From an uncultured Umboniibacter sp. (GTDB lineage Bacteria; Pseudomonadota; Gammaproteobacteria; Pseudomonadales; DSM-25080), in assembly GCF_947497555.1 (NCBI RefSeq), contig NZ_CANMGY010000003.1:124001-188000 (forward strand): a DNA stretch of 64,000 nt. The letters run 5' to 3'. Both the position numbers and the translations under genes were made by a program. Every line of letters begins with the position of its first letter. The first letter of the stretch is position 1. Shown here in pieces: positions 31,205 to 41,129 of this stretch. Below the pieces are notes generated by a model. The model made no database searches, was not told where the DNA came from, and saw only the letters and a program-made list of their open reading frames with translations.

Positions 31205-31231
31205 AAAAATGGAGGTGATACCTCCATTTTT
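31205..31231. terminator. Intrinsic terminator after the DUF481 gene
   Basis: 12-bp stem AAAAATGGAGGT / ACCTCCATTTTT with a 3-base loop, 18 bases past the stop on the minus strand; symmetrical, so active either way. Confidence 0.85.
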
Positions 31232-31248
31232 CAAGTGCGGATAATATC

Positions 31249-32283
31249 TTACCAGGTATAAGAGATTCCTAATCGAAGTTGATAGTCAGTTTTTTGATTA
31301 CCTTCACTCGGCATATCGTCGTAGTCGGCCTCGAAATCAAAGTCAGCGTTAATGCTACCGAAAACCGGGAAGCGGAGCCCCGTATTCGATTCAATCTGGG
31401 TGCGGAGGTTATCAGTGTCTGTCATGGTCACGGTGTGAGTATGATAGAAATCTGGCGCGGCACCTAACTCCTCGCTCCAAATAGGAAATGGCGTAAACCA
31501 ATCAAATTTATATCGCCAACCGGTTGAGCTAGTCGTAGTTTTAAGACCACTTTCATCTAACGTTTCCTTAACATATACCGGGCCATTCTCAATGAATAAA
31601 TGACCGGTATCGTCATCCCAGAAACGATAACCTATACCCACACCAAACGTGTATCGACTATCAATGGAATCCGTATCATCTCGGCGTGCTTCAGTGTTAC
31701 TGTTGAGGTACCAGTGCTCATTATAAAACCAATCTAAGCTATAGCTTGCTATCCATTTAATATCAGACTCCGCTAAAGGATCGGAGTTGTCATCACGTTT
31801 ATAATACAGCGCTCCCGTGTGCCGAAAATCGCCTTTGTAAACACTGGTAGCGGAATCCAAGGTCCAATCTTTATCCGTTTTATTACCCCAAAAAAGCTCT
31901 CCAGTGAGCCTGATATTGCCGGTCCAGCTAAAGTATTCATAATCTGGGTCAATCCACGGCTCCAACGATTGCAGCATATCCAAATGGACGAATGATTCGG
32001 TGCCTTCACAATTAAGTCTCATCATGCCGTCAACAAAGCTGTCCATATAGCAAGGCTCATCATGACCATTAATGTTAATAGCCTGAGTAAGCACCAACTC
32101 AGCAATATCTGACTTAGATAGTGTTAATGTACTAAAGGAGTCGGAGGCCCAAACTAATGAATCACCACGAATGGACTCCAATTCACCCAATAGACGTTCG
32201 CCATTCTTGGTGACTAATACATCGGCAGACGCAATTCCACTAGCAGTGGCTACAACTATTGCCGTAAAAACCTGTTTTATCAT
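31249..32283 (-). CDS. DUF481 outer-membrane beta-barrel protein (YdiY-like)
   Basis: 344 residues with a Sec signal peptide (IVVATASGIASA). After a short periplasmic segment (VTKNGERLLGELESI), the C-terminal ~230 residues form the DUF481 barrel: alternating aromatic strands such as WTGNIRLTGELFWGNKT and the outer-membrane ending LRLGISYTW. The family includes salt- or acid-induced E. coli YdiY; function is undefined. Monocistronic, with its own terminator. Confidence 0.85.
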   Translation of the reverse strand: MIKQVFTAIVVATASGIASADVLVTKNGERLLGELESIRGDSLVWASDSFSTLTLSKSDIAELVLTQAININGHDEPCYMDSFVDGMMRLNCEGTESFVHLDMLQSLEPWIDPDYEYFSWTGNIRLTGELFWGNKTDKDWTLDSATSVYKGDFRHTGALYYKRDDNSDPLAESDIKWIASYSLDWFYNEHWYLNSNTEARRDDTDSIDSRYTFGVGIGYRFWDDDTGHLFIENGPVYVKETLDESGLKTTTSSTGWRYKFDWFTPFPIWSEELGAAPDFYHTHTVTMTDTDNLRTQIESNTGLRFPVFGSINADFDFEADYDDMPSEGNQKTDYQLRLGISYTW

Positions 32284-32350
32284 TATGATCTCTTTTAAAA
32301 ACGTTGTAGATTGATTGGAATCTCTGAAATAGAAGATACTAATTGTATTT

Positions 32351-32650
32351 ATGAACCCTACTTTTAATGATCAAGTGTACGCCATCCTAAGTCAAATCCC
32401 AGTAGGGACCGTCACCAGCTATGGGGAAATCGCCAAACTAGCTGGCCATCCATCGCATGCAAGGCAGGTAGCGCGGGTGCTGAAAACACTACCCCCAAAC
32501 ACCAAGCTACCGTGGCATCGCGTCCTTAACAGTCGACACCATATTGCCCTGCCGCTTGGCTCACCTTCAGGACAAGAGCAACGACAACGCTTGCTCAACG
32601 AAGGGGCGACCGTCGACGGCGCTCGCGTCAGTTTTCCCTCTCGCAGCTAA
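32351..32650 (+). CDS. Alkyltransferase-like (Atl) DNA repair protein
   Basis: 99-residue protein of the MGMT DNA-binding domain, without the N-terminal half. Seen: VYAILSQIPVGTVTSYGEIA and GHPSHARQVARVL, with PWHRVLNS. The catalytic Cys of the PCHR motif is Trp here, the hallmark of Atl proteins (E. coli YbaZ), which bind O6-alkylguanine and hand it to nucleotide excision repair instead of repairing it directly. Divergent from the DUF481 gene. Confidence 0.93.
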   Translation: MNPTFNDQVYAILSQIPVGTVTSYGEIAKLAGHPSHARQVARVLKTLPPNTKLPWHRVLNSRHHIALPLGSPSGQEQRQRLLNEGATVDGARVSFPSRS

Positions 32651-32677
32651 ACTCCTTAACGCAGACTAGCTAAAGCT

Positions 32678-33961
32678 TCACGCTACTTTCGCTTTTACTC
32701 CCTGAGTCACTCGCGTAATCATTGGTAGCAGCAAGATAGCGGGAATTCCAAGTCCAGCACAGATAAAGAAGAAGTCCGTGAATCCATAGGACTCTACCAA
32801 TACGCCTGAGGTGGTCGAAAAAAGTTTACCGGGTAGGGTCATAAACGAACTAAAAAGCGCGTACTGTGTTGCGGTATATTCTCTGTCTGTTAGTGATGAG
32901 AGAAAGGCTACAAAAGCGGTATTGGCAATTCCTGCCGCAAGATTATCAGCGCTAATTACGAGTGTTAACACCGTTAAATCGGCACCAGACACGGACAGCC
33001 AAGCAAAGAGCAAGTTAGTCGTCGCCACTAAGATTGCGCCAACGAATAGCGGTTTAATCACGCCGAATCGAACCACCGCAAAGCCACAGGCGAAGGCGCC
33101 TAAAATAGTCATGAAAAATCCAAAGACCTTAGCGATACTTGCGACGTCAGACTTCGAAAATCCTAAATCACTGTAGAGCGGATTGGCCATGCCGCCCATA
33201 GCGATATCACTTAATCGATACAGCGCAACAAAGGCTAGTATCGCTAAGCTGGCACGACCATAGCGATAAAAGAAATTTTTAAACGGGCTAACAATTACCC
33301 GTTGAATCAACGCTTGCCAATTTTCACTCTGAACAGCCTCTACGTGCGCGTCTGTGCGGAGGACGAGTAACACCAACATAGGCAGCAACATGAAGAGAGC
33401 CATTGACTGGTAGGCAAATTGCCAGGAAACAAAGTCAGCTAGGTAAAGGGACCCTGCTCCCGCTATAAGTAGGCCAACACGGTAACCAAAAATATAGGAC
33501 GCTGACATGAGGCCCTGGTAGGCCTCGTCAATAGCCTCAATACGCCAAGCATCCAAGGCAACATCCTGAGTAGCCGAACTCAAGGCAACTGCTACTGAAG
33601 CCACGGCAAGCCATTGCAACTCCGTTTGCGGATTCAACAGACTCATCCAGAATAGCGCCAGCGCTATGCCTAATTGTCCTAAGAAAATCCAGCTTCGTCG
33701 GCGACCCAATTTACCTAGAAGAGGAAGTTTCCACTGGTCAATCAATGGCGCCCAAATCACCTTTATGGAGTAAGTGATACCAACGGCTGCAAAAAAACCA
33801 ATGGTGGACTTGGATACACCCTCGTCAGCTAACCAATAATTTAGCGTGGAGAATACCAGTAAGAATGGCAGTCCCGCTCCCACCCCCAAGGCAGCCATAG
33901 CCATCACCTGAGGTTTGAAGTAATGTCGAATCGTGCCAATCAACGTGTTGGATTCTGCCAC
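32678..33961 (-). CDS. ampG: AmpG-like muropeptide permease (MFS)
   Basis: 427-residue MFS transporter with 12 predicted helices, AmpG family, importing anhydro-muropeptides for cell-wall recycling. Visible: GVGAGLPFLLVFSTLNYWLADEG at the first helix and STIGFFAAVGITYSIKVIWAPLID, both AmpG-typical; also SSATQDVALDAWR. Start is GTG at 33961 with GGAGAGG 7 bases upstream. The open frame extends further to 34036, but that lies inside the adenosyltransferase gene. The last 22 bases of that gene overlap this start, so the two are coupled. Confidence 0.88.
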   Translation of the reverse strand: MAESNTLIGTIRHYFKPQVMAMAALGVGAGLPFLLVFSTLNYWLADEGVSKSTIGFFAAVGITYSIKVIWAPLIDQWKLPLLGKLGRRRSWIFLGQLGIALALFWMSLLNPQTELQWLAVASVAVALSSATQDVALDAWRIEAIDEAYQGLMSASYIFGYRVGLLIAGAGSLYLADFVSWQFAYQSMALFMLLPMLVLLVLRTDAHVEAVQSENWQALIQRVIVSPFKNFFYRYGRASLAILAFVALYRLSDIAMGGMANPLYSDLGFSKSDVASIAKVFGFFMTILGAFACGFAVVRFGVIKPLFVGAILVATTNLLFAWLSVSGADLTVLTLVISADNLAAGIANTAFVAFLSSLTDREYTATQYALFSSFMTLPGKLFSTTSGVLVESYGFTDFFFICAGLGIPAILLLPMITRVTQGVKAKVA

Positions 33962-34494
33962 AGGACCTCTCCACCATCCTTTCGCGCAAGACTTCGGGCC
34001 AGCACGAACAATAGATCTGATAATCGATTTAACCAACGAATAAGGCTTGGGCTAATTTCGAGCTCGTTACTCAAGCCTACCGCCTGGCGTTCGGCGCGAC
34101 GCACAACGGTGCGCACAACATGGGTCGCAGATGCCGATAGATTCCCGCCCGGAAGAATAAATTCTTTGAGAGCAGGTAGATGCTCATTGATACCATCGAT
34201 ACTAGCTTCAACCCAGCTGACATCTTCCTCATGAATGAGTTGCATGCCGGGAACACTTAGTTCACCACCGGCGTTGAACATTCGGTGTTGAATTTGGGTA
34301 ATGATTTCGGCCTCGTGTCGATAACCTGCAGTCTCACAGTACGATGCCGCAATGCCCAGTAGAGCATTACATTCGTCAAGGGTACCAATCAACTCAATCA
34401 GTGCACTGGATTTCGCAATGCGCGAACCGTCACCCATACCGGTGGTCCCATCATCGCCTGTACGCGTATATATTTTTGATAATCTATTACCCAT
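33940..34494 (-). CDS. Cob(I)alamin adenosyltransferase, PduO type
   Basis: 184-residue trimeric enzyme transferring the adenosyl group of ATP to Co(I) corrinoids. The N-terminal ATP-binding signature IYTRTGDDGTTGMGDGSR and the C-terminal VVRRAERQAVGL and WLNRLSDLLFVLAR stretches define the PduO/MMAB family. Divergent from the CobC-like phosphatase 39 bases away, and overlapping ampG downstream. It supports assimilation or completion of cobalamin; no other corrin genes are in the window. Confidence 0.93.
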   Translation of the reverse strand: MGNRLSKIYTRTGDDGTTGMGDGSRIAKSSALIELIGTLDECNALLGIAASYCETAGYRHEAEIITQIQHRMFNAGGELSVPGMQLIHEEDVSWVEASIDGINEHLPALKEFILPGGNLSASATHVVRTVVRRAERQAVGLSNELEISPSLIRWLNRLSDLLFVLARSLARKDGGEVLWQNPTR

Positions 34495-34533
34495 TGGTAC
34501 TATTGCTCTAACAAATTTTTAAGGTAGCTTAAC

Positions 34534-35172
34534 ATGAGTTCATCAACCACGGTTGTCGATTTTTTACGACACGGCGCTTGCGAGGGCGGGGAGATATTTC
34601 GCGGTAGCACAGATGTCTCTCTATCAGAATTAGGCTGGCGGCAGTTGCGTGAGAAAACTCAGGAGAATAATGGCGGCTGGGAACAGGTGATTGCGTCGCC
34701 ACTAGTTCGCTGTAGACGCTTCGCTGAAGAGTTTGCTCACACCCATGCTTTGGGCTTTGAGGTTGACGAACGCTGGCGTGAAATGAGTTTCGGTAACTGG
34801 GAAGGCAAGCTCGTTAAAGATGTTTGGAAAACCGATAAAGCCGCTGCCATGGCCTATTTCAGTGATCCAGTTAATTGTAATGAGGTGGGTATCGAACCTA
34901 TGGAAACACTTGTCGCGCGAACACAGAGTGCCTGGCAAAACTTACTTGATACGCATCAGGGTAAACGGGTTTTGGTGGTGTCGCATGGTGGGCTAATTCG
35001 TGTTCACCTCGCCACTATTTTGAATCTTCCCTTAGCGAGTATTGGCCAATTACATCTCCCCTATGCGGCAATCTCGAGAATTGTCCATTCGCACGGACCT
35101 TTGGGCGAACGATCAAGCGTTCACTTTATTAACGGTACGGTGGTTAACGGTGGCGATGCGTTACTCAGCTAA
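34534..35172 (+). CDS. cobC: Histidine phosphatase, probable alpha-ribazole phosphatase
   Basis: 212-residue phosphoglycerate-mutase-like phosphatase. The catalytic RHG is in DFLRHGACEGG, the acidic partner region in WREMSFGNWEGK, and the second His in VSHGGLIRVHLA. The EIFRGSTDVSLSELGWRQL pattern fits alpha-ribazole-5'-phosphate phosphatase (CobC), the last step of nucleotide-loop synthesis. Divergent from the adenosyltransferase, which strengthens the cobalamin reading. A general histidine phosphatase is the alternative. Confidence 0.78.
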   Translation: MSSSTTVVDFLRHGACEGGEIFRGSTDVSLSELGWRQLREKTQENNGGWEQVIASPLVRCRRFAEEFAHTHALGFEVDERWREMSFGNWEGKLVKDVWKTDKAAAMAYFSDPVNCNEVGIEPMETLVARTQSAWQNLLDTHQGKRVLVVSHGGLIRVHLATILNLPLASIGQLHLPYAAISRIVHSHGPLGERSSVHFINGTVVNGGDALLS

Positions 35173-35285
35173 CGGACGCTAATGGATATCGGCCACTAAT
35201 GGCATCGGGCGATAACTGCTAATGTCCGCTGTTTTGGTCACTTTAGGATCATCCCTATGCGTTACCAACCTATTTGGCTTGTGAA

Positions 35286-36758
35286 TTAACGCGAGGTAGG
35301 ACGTTTAGGTGCTGGCTTCTTACGCGCTGGTTTCCTAGTTCCCGCCAACTTAGCCTTCGCCTTTTCTTTGTTCTTGTGGCTCTTCAGCCCACGTTTGCGA
35401 TTCACCTGTCGATCCACAAGCTTTGGCTTCTTGTGCTCGAAGGGGTTTTCATTGCCCTTAAACTCCAAGCGCAATGGGGTTCCAGCTAACTTCAAGACGC
35501 GACGGAATGTCTTCTCGAGGTAGCGCACATAACTGGCGGGAACCTTATCCGTCTGATTACCGTGAATCACGATCAGCGGAGGATTTTGACCGCCCGCGTG
35601 AGCGTAACGGAGTTTAATGCGACGACCATTAACCAACGGTGGTGGATGGGTCGCTACCGCATCCTCAAGAATTCTCGTTACTTGGTTGGTATTAAGCTTC
35701 TGCGTAGCACTTTCGTAGGCGGCATCAATAGACTCGTATAAGTGACCAACGCCGGTGCCATGGAGCGCCGAGATGAAGTGAATATCGGCATAATCCAGGA
35801 ATACTAAGCGACGATTGAGTTCTTTCTTCACATAGTCCCGCTGCTCTTCCGGCAGGCCATCCCACTTGTTAAGGGCGACTACTAACGCTCGACCGCGCTT
35901 GATACAGTGTCCTAGCAAGTGTAGATCTTGATCGACCAAACCTTCGCTGGCATCCATTACCAACACGACAACATTGGCATCATCGATTGCTTGAAGACTT
36001 TTAACGATAGAGAATTTTTCTACCGTCTCACGAATACTCTTTCGGCGCCTGACGCCCGCTGTATCGATTATGGTGTAGGACTGATCATTACGCTCGTAAT
36101 CAATGTAGATACTGTCTCGCGTGGTGCCAGGGTGGTCATACACTACTACCCTATCTTCGCCCAACAGACGATTAACGAGTGTGGACTTACCCACATTGGG
36201 TCTGCCGACAATCGCCATACGAATACCGCGAATGTCGTCGTCATCCTCGCCGTCTTCCACAATACTTTCAGGAATGTCACTCAACGCATCTTCAATCAGC
36301 TGTTTAATACCGCGTCCATGGGATGCTGCAATAAGATGAAGTTCTCCCAATCCTAAAGAGAAGAACTCAGCACTCTGTGCTTCGGCATGTAAACCATCGA
36401 TTTTGTTAACGACTAAGTAAACGGGCTTGTTCACGGAACGCAGGTGCTCCGCAATCATTTCATCCGTTGCCGTCATACCCGCTCGGCAATCCACCAGGAA
36501 GAAAACACGGTCTGCTTCTTCAATCGCCGCCAAGCTTTGATCAGCCATACCGCGATCAATACCCCGTTCGTCGCCACTGATACCTCCGGTATCAACCACT
36601 ACGAACTTGCGACCCTCGTAATTGGCGTTGCCATATTTTCGGTCTCTCGTTAGCCCGGAATAGTCGGCAACCAACGCATCTCGCGACTTCGTTAGCTGAT
36701 TAAATAGCGTTGATTTACCAACATTTGGGCGCCCTACTAGAGCAATAACCGGTATCAC
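35286..36758 (-). CDS. der: Ribosome-assembly GTPase Der (EngA)
   Basis: Double-GTPase factor for 50S assembly. 490 residues. G1 motifs [14 protein letters not shown] (residue ~8) and [14 protein letters not shown] (~190) are both intact, with NKID and NKWD G4 motifs. A C-terminal KH-like domain is followed by a basic tail ([20 protein letters not shown]) longer than in E. coli. It follows bamB on the same strand, but a terminator lies between them. Confidence 0.98.
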   Translation of the reverse strand: MIPVIALVGRPNVGKSTLFNQLTKSRDALVADYSGLTRDRKYGNANYEGRKFVVVDTGGISGDERGIDRGMADQSLAAIEEADRVFFLVDCRAGMTATDEMIAEHLRSVNKPVYLVVNKIDGLHAEAQSAEFFSLGLGELHLIAASHGRGIKQLIEDALSDIPESIVEDGEDDDDIRGIRMAIVGRPNVGKSTLVNRLLGEDRVVVYDHPGTTRDSIYIDYERNDQSYTIIDTAGVRRRKSIRETVEKFSIVKSLQAIDDANVVVLVMDASEGLVDQDLHLLGHCIKRGRALVVALNKWDGLPEEQRDYVKKELNRRLVFLDYADIHFISALHGTGVGHLYESIDAAYESATQKLNTNQVTRILEDAVATHPPPLVNGRRIKLRYAHAGGQNPPLIVIHGNQTDKVPASYVRYLEKTFRRVLKLAGTPLRLEFKGNENPFEHKKPKLVDRQVNRKRGLKSHKNKEKAKAKLAGTRKPARKKPAPKRPTSR

Positions 36759-36783
36759 TAGGATATTTTCCTTTTAATGAAAC

Positions 36784-36818
36784 AAAAAAAAGCGGCCCGC
36801 AGACTTCTACAGACCGCC
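36784..36818 (-). terminator. Intrinsic terminator after bamB
   Basis: Minus-strand stem GCGGTCTGTAG / CTGCGGGCCGC (11 bp with G-T pairs), AAGT loop, then eight T residues. Separates bamB from der. Confidence 0.8.
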
Positions 36819-36833
36819 TTCTAACAATTTAGC

Positions 36834-37976
36834 TTACTCTTCGATAGTTAGCGCAGTAATTCGTCCACTATCGTCAAGGACATACAAAGATTTTCCACGC
36901 GAGGTCATTAACGAACGGACCGCACCGCTCACCGAGAAGCGTGCCACGAAGCTACCATCACGCTGAGACATCACGTGTACATAGCCATCCGCATCGCCCA
37001 CCACCAAATAGGAACTCCAGGTCACCGGAGCCGAAAGGCCACGATAGCTCAACTGGTCATTGCGCCACACTTGCGCACCCGTGTCGGCACGATAAGCTGT
37101 GACACTTCCATCCAGCTCAGCGATATAAACTTGGCCAAAACCTGCCGCTAACGCCGTACTAGTCGACGCATTGGCTTCCCAGAGCACTCGACCACTACGC
37201 ATATCCAGCGCTTTAATATAACCCTGAAGCGTTGCCGCTATGACGGACTGACCGACGACTACTGGCTCCCCATCAAGATCAACCATTCTTTCGATGTCCG
37301 AACGACCACTTGGCAGAGCAATAAGCGCTTCCCATGCTGGCAGCCCCGTATCAGTTCGAATTGCGGATAACTTACCTGACGCAAAACCTACCAGAGCAAA
37401 CGGTCCCTCGAGTATCGGTTCGGAGACGCCTTGCATGGTGAGTAGTGGCAAGGTTTCTTTGTATTCCCAAAGCACCGAGCCATCTGCACTGGATAGACCA
37501 GTCACTAACCCATCTGGGGTATGAATCACTACCTGACGGCCGGTATTCACTGGAGCAGAGAGAACCTCTGTTGCCAATTTAGCTCGCCATTTCTCAGTAC
37601 CATCAACGGTGCTAAGGGCTACAACTTGGCCCTGTGGACCACCTACAGTGACCAATCCACGTGAAGCTGAAACACCGCCAGAAAGAGGAATATCAAGCTC
37701 CACTTCCCAAACCTTCTCACCGGTATTACGTCGATAAGCATAAACCTCACCGTCGAGATTAGCGGCGAATATAACTCCTGCATCTTCAGCCAAACGCATC
37801 GGTGATAGATACTCATGCTGCGAGCCAATGGACCGCGACCAATCTTTATTGACGGAAATACTTGATTCGAAATCGACTAAATCCGCGGGTGCCTTTGGGT
37901 CTTCGTCGTCGAAAAGTTCACAGCCACTAAGCAGCGTTGCTACAACTACCCCGGCAACTAGCTTGCTAAATTTCAT
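36834..37976 (-). CDS. bamB: Outer-membrane assembly lipoprotein BamB
   Basis: 380-residue lipoprotein of the BAM complex that inserts outer-membrane proteins. Lipobox LLSGC (Cys19), then an eight-bladed PQQ-like beta-propeller with repeats such as VYAYRRNTGEKVWEVEL, VVALSTVDGTEKWRAKL and VTAYRADTGAQVWRND. ATGA overlap with the upstream yfgM-like gene gives translational coupling. Order hisS-yfgM-bamB-der is the conserved gammaproteobacterial one. Confidence 0.97.
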   Translation of the reverse strand: MKFSKLVAGVVVATLLSGCELFDDEDPKAPADLVDFESSISVNKDWSRSIGSQHEYLSPMRLAEDAGVIFAANLDGEVYAYRRNTGEKVWEVELDIPLSGGVSASRGLVTVGGPQGQVVALSTVDGTEKWRAKLATEVLSAPVNTGRQVVIHTPDGLVTGLSSADGSVLWEYKETLPLLTMQGVSEPILEGPFALVGFASGKLSAIRTDTGLPAWEALIALPSGRSDIERMVDLDGEPVVVGQSVIAATLQGYIKALDMRSGRVLWEANASTSTALAAGFGQVYIAELDGSVTAYRADTGAQVWRNDQLSYRGLSAPVTWSSYLVVGDADGYVHVMSQRDGSFVARFSVSGAVRSLMTSRGKSLYVLDDSGRITALTIEE

Positions 37977-38665
37977 TCTGCGACTCCAACCTGTGCTGAG
38001 CTATCAACCAGTATACTATCGATCTTCATGGTTAGCAGACCTTCACGCTGCATGCTCGCTTGACCTTGATCACTATTTTGCAACGCAGTGAGCGCTGATT
38101 GGTAGTAAGCCCTCGCGGAAGCACGATCTGCCTGCGAGAACGCGATATCACCGCGGAGCTCATCATATAGGCTGCTAAAAGTAGTTGCCGATACGCTGTT
38201 CAGAGTAGTTAATGCTGCGTCCGCATCACCGTTGGCCCATTGCGCGCGAGCTAGACGTAGCGCTACAACTTGTGCAATTTCTGGTCGCGCTTCGGCGAGG
38301 TTAATGTTAGCGAGCACGACTTCGGCACCTAACGTATCACCTTGATTGAAGCGATACTTCGCCAACTCTAGCGCGGCGAAATCTGCGTAACCTGTATCGT
38401 CAAATTCGCTTTGAAGACGTTCACCCAACGTTTCAATTGATGCCTTTTGGATATCGGTCAGATCAGGAGTTGCCACTAAGGTCTGCAACTGGCTATACAG
38501 TGCCGATCCATCTTCACGGTGGGCTTGCTCTTGAGCACTCCAGTACTGCCAACCACCCCAACCCGCGGCAACCAGAACAATGGCCGCAACGGTTTGCTTG
38601 CCATTTTCTTCCCACCAGAGTTTTAGTGCTTCTAGCTGTTCTTCTTCTGTACGTAATGGATCCAC
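37973..38665 (-). CDS. yfgM: YfgM-like ancillary TPR protein
   Basis: 230 residues: short cytoplasmic N-terminus (EEEQLEALKLWWEENGK), one membrane helix (TVAAIVLVAAGWGGWQYW, about residues 24-41), then a periplasmic helical TPR domain. This matches YfgM, a SecYEG/PpiD-associated chaperone partner. The position between hisS and bamB supports the call. No catalytic residues expected. Confidence 0.9.
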   Translation of the reverse strand: MDPLRTEEEQLEALKLWWEENGKQTVAAIVLVAAGWGGWQYWSAQEQAHREDGSALYSQLQTLVATPDLTDIQKASIETLGERLQSEFDDTGYADFAALELAKYRFNQGDTLGAEVVLANINLAEARPEIAQVVALRLARAQWANGDADAALTTLNSVSATTFSSLYDELRGDIAFSQADRASARAYYQSALTALQNSDQGQASMQREGLLTMKIDSILVDSSAQVGVAE

Positions 38666-38722
38666 TTGTTCTCTCCTACTACTTTTGGCGCTGCTTTGTT
38701 TGCACCTATTATTTATTGTCTG

Positions 38723-39997
38723 TTAAGCAATCTGTTCAACTAAGAAGGTAGCGACGTCGGCAACCGGGATCGTCATTTGATCACGTTGTTCGCGCAGCCA
38801 CTTCACGTTAATCTCACCACGAGCTTTCTCGTCTTCCGCAAAAATCAATGCGAGTGACGCGCCTGAGCGATCGGCCTTCTTCATTTGCGATTTAAAGCTA
38901 CCACCACCGCAATGCATTTGAACTCTAAGTCCTGGAATTGACTCGCGAGCCGATTCGGCAATTTGCATCGCCTCTGCCACGACATCACCTACCGCAACAA
39001 CATAGACATCCACTTGCTGGCTTAGTTCGGCAGGAACCACGTCAAGCGCTTCCAACAATAGCACCAAACGTTCTAGTCCCATAGCGAAACCAACCGCTGG
39101 CGTAGGCTTTCCACCAAGCTGTTCAACCAAGCGGTCGTAACGGCCACCGGCACATACGGTACCCTGCGCGCCTAATTTATCCGTCACCCATTCAAAGACG
39201 GTGGCGTTATAATAATCAAGACCTCGAACCAAACGCGGGTTAATACGATAGCTAATTCCTAATGCATCTAAGAACTCGCACAACTGCTTGAAGTGCGCCG
39301 CTGACTCATCATCAAGGTAATCAAGTAAATTCGGTGCGTCACCCAACAACGCCTGAACATCTTGATTCTTCGAGTCTAAGATCCTTAGCGGGTTGGTCTC
39401 AAGACGGCGAACACTATCCTCATCAAGACGCTCAATGTGCTGGCGCAGAAATGCCACTAACGCTTCCTTGTATTCTGCTCGCGCTGCAAGTGAACCAATC
39501 GAGTTCAACTCAAGGGTTACCGCATCACGGATGCCCAATTCACGCCAAAGCTTGTCACTAATGGCAATGACTTCGGCATCGATATCAGGCCCCATCATTC
39601 CATAGGTTTCTACACCCACTTGATGAAACTGGCGCAAGCGGCCCTTCTGTGGGCGCTCGTGGCGAAACATCGGTCCGTTGTACCAAAGTCGCTGAGTCTG
39701 GTTGTAGAGTAATCCATTCTGCTCGCAGGCACGGACACAGGATGCCGTCCCTTCAGGACGCAGTGTTAAACTATCGCCATTGCGATCTTCGAAGGTGTAC
39801 ATCTCTTTCTCAACGATGTCTGTGACTTCGCCAATCGCCCGCTTAAACAAAGCAGTCTGTTCAACAATAGGAAAGCGAATTTCACGGTAAGCATAACTTG
39901 CTAACAGGTCGGAAATAACGCCCTCTAGATATTGCCAGACAGGTGAACCCTCTGGAGTAAGATCATTCATGCCTCGGACGGCTTGAAGTTTTTTCAC
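38723..39997 (-). CDS. hisS: Histidyl-tRNA synthetase
   Basis: Class II synthetase, 424 residues. Motif 2 ([17 protein letters not shown]), HisA motif [14 protein letters not shown] and motif 3 ([15 protein letters not shown]) are complete, followed by the anticodon-binding domain ending in [13 protein letters not shown]. Follows ispG by 11 bases in a long minus-strand operon. Confidence 0.98.
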   Translation of the reverse strand: MKKLQAVRGMNDLTPEGSPVWQYLEGVISDLLASYAYREIRFPIVEQTALFKRAIGEVTDIVEKEMYTFEDRNGDSLTLRPEGTASCVRACEQNGLLYNQTQRLWYNGPMFRHERPQKGRLRQFHQVGVETYGMMGPDIDAEVIAISDKLWRELGIRDAVTLELNSIGSLAARAEYKEALVAFLRQHIERLDEDSVRRLETNPLRILDSKNQDVQALLGDAPNLLDYLDDESAAHFKQLCEFLDALGISYRINPRLVRGLDYYNATVFEWVTDKLGAQGTVCAGGRYDRLVEQLGGKPTPAVGFAMGLERLVLLLEALDVVPAELSQQVDVYVVAVGDVVAEAMQIAESARESIPGLRVQMHCGGGSFKSQMKKADRSGASLALIFAEDEKARGEINVKWLREQRDQMTIPVADVATFLVEQIA

Positions 39998-40008
39998 AAT
40001 TAAGACCC

Positions 40009-41121
40009 TTAGCTCTTAGCAATAATCGTCGCGTCAAGCGCCGCTTTTTCGGCCGCCTTCTTCCGAATTAAAGACTCTAATTCGTCCACCAAGTTACCTT
40101 GGCCCAATTTATGACTCGGCTCGCCGTCTACATACACTAGATTATTAGGCGTGCCACCGGTTAGACCCAAATCCGCTTCACGCGCTTCGCCAGGGCCATT
40201 AACAATGCAACCAATGACCGCAACATCTAGCGCTGTTGGGATATCTTCAACGCGCATCTCTAATTCATTCATGGTCTTAACGACATCAAAATTCTGTCGC
40301 GAACAGCTTGGACACGCAATGAAATTAACGCCCTTTGAACGCAAGCGTAGGCTCTTCAGAATGTCGTAGCCGACCTTGACTTCCTCTACGGGGTCGGCGG
40401 CTAGCGAAACTCGAATGGTATCCCCTATACCGTCCATTAGCAGCATGCCCAAGCCCACAGCTGATTTAACGGCTCCAGCTCTGAAACCACCTGCCTCGGT
40501 GATACCCAAATGAAGAGGTTGATCAATTTGCTGTGACAATTGACGATAGGCGCCAACAGCCATAAATACATCACTTGCCTTAACAGACACCTTGAAATCA
40601 TGAAAATCGAGCTGATCCAGGATATCAATATGGCGCATCGCAGACTCTACCAATGCGGCCGGAGTAGGTTCGCCGTATTTCTTCTGGATATCCTTCTCCA
40701 AGGAACCTGCATTGACACCTATTCGAATGGGAATGCTATGTTCTCGAGCCTTATCAATCACCGCACGAATACGCTTTTCACGACCAATATTACCTGGATT
40801 AATTCGTAGGCAATCAACGCCAAGGTCTGCCACTCTGAGGGCTATGCGATAATCGAAGTGGATGTCCGCTACGAGAGGGACCGAGACCTGTCGACGAATC
40901 TCACCGAATGCCTCCGCCGCTTCCATGGTAGGTACAGACACGCGAACGATATCAGCGCCTGCGTTTTCTAGTCGCAAAATTTGCGCCACGGTCGCATCAA
41001 TATCATCAGTACTGGTATTCGTCATACTTTGAACCGCAATCGGCGCATCGCCGCCTACTGGTACACTTCCGACCATAATCTGGCGCGTTTTACGACGTTT
41101 AATTGGAGATTCAAACTTCAT
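40009..41121 (-). CDS. ispG: 4-hydroxy-3-methylbut-2-enyl diphosphate synthase IspG
   Basis: 4Fe-4S enzyme of the MEP isoprenoid pathway converting MEcPP to HMBPP. 370 residues. TIM-barrel N-terminal half ([20 protein letters not shown]). Cluster cysteines are in [12 protein letters not shown] and [18 protein letters not shown]. Between rodZ and hisS, its usual place (ispG/gcpE). Confidence 0.98.
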   Translation of the reverse strand: MKFESPIKRRKTRQIMVGSVPVGGDAPIAVQSMTNTSTDDIDATVAQILRLENAGADIVRVSVPTMEAAEAFGEIRRQVSVPLVADIHFDYRIALRVADLGVDCLRINPGNIGREKRIRAVIDKAREHSIPIRIGVNAGSLEKDIQKKYGEPTPAALVESAMRHIDILDQLDFHDFKVSVKASDVFMAVGAYRQLSQQIDQPLHLGITEAGGFRAGAVKSAVGLGMLLMDGIGDTIRVSLAADPVEEVKVGYDILKSLRLRSKGVNFIACPSCSRQNFDVVKTMNELEMRVEDIPTALDVAVIGCIVNGPGEAREADLGLTGGTPNNLVYVDGEPSHKLGQGNLVDELESLIRKKAAEKAALDATIIAKS

Positions 41122-41129
41122 ATCTTGAC

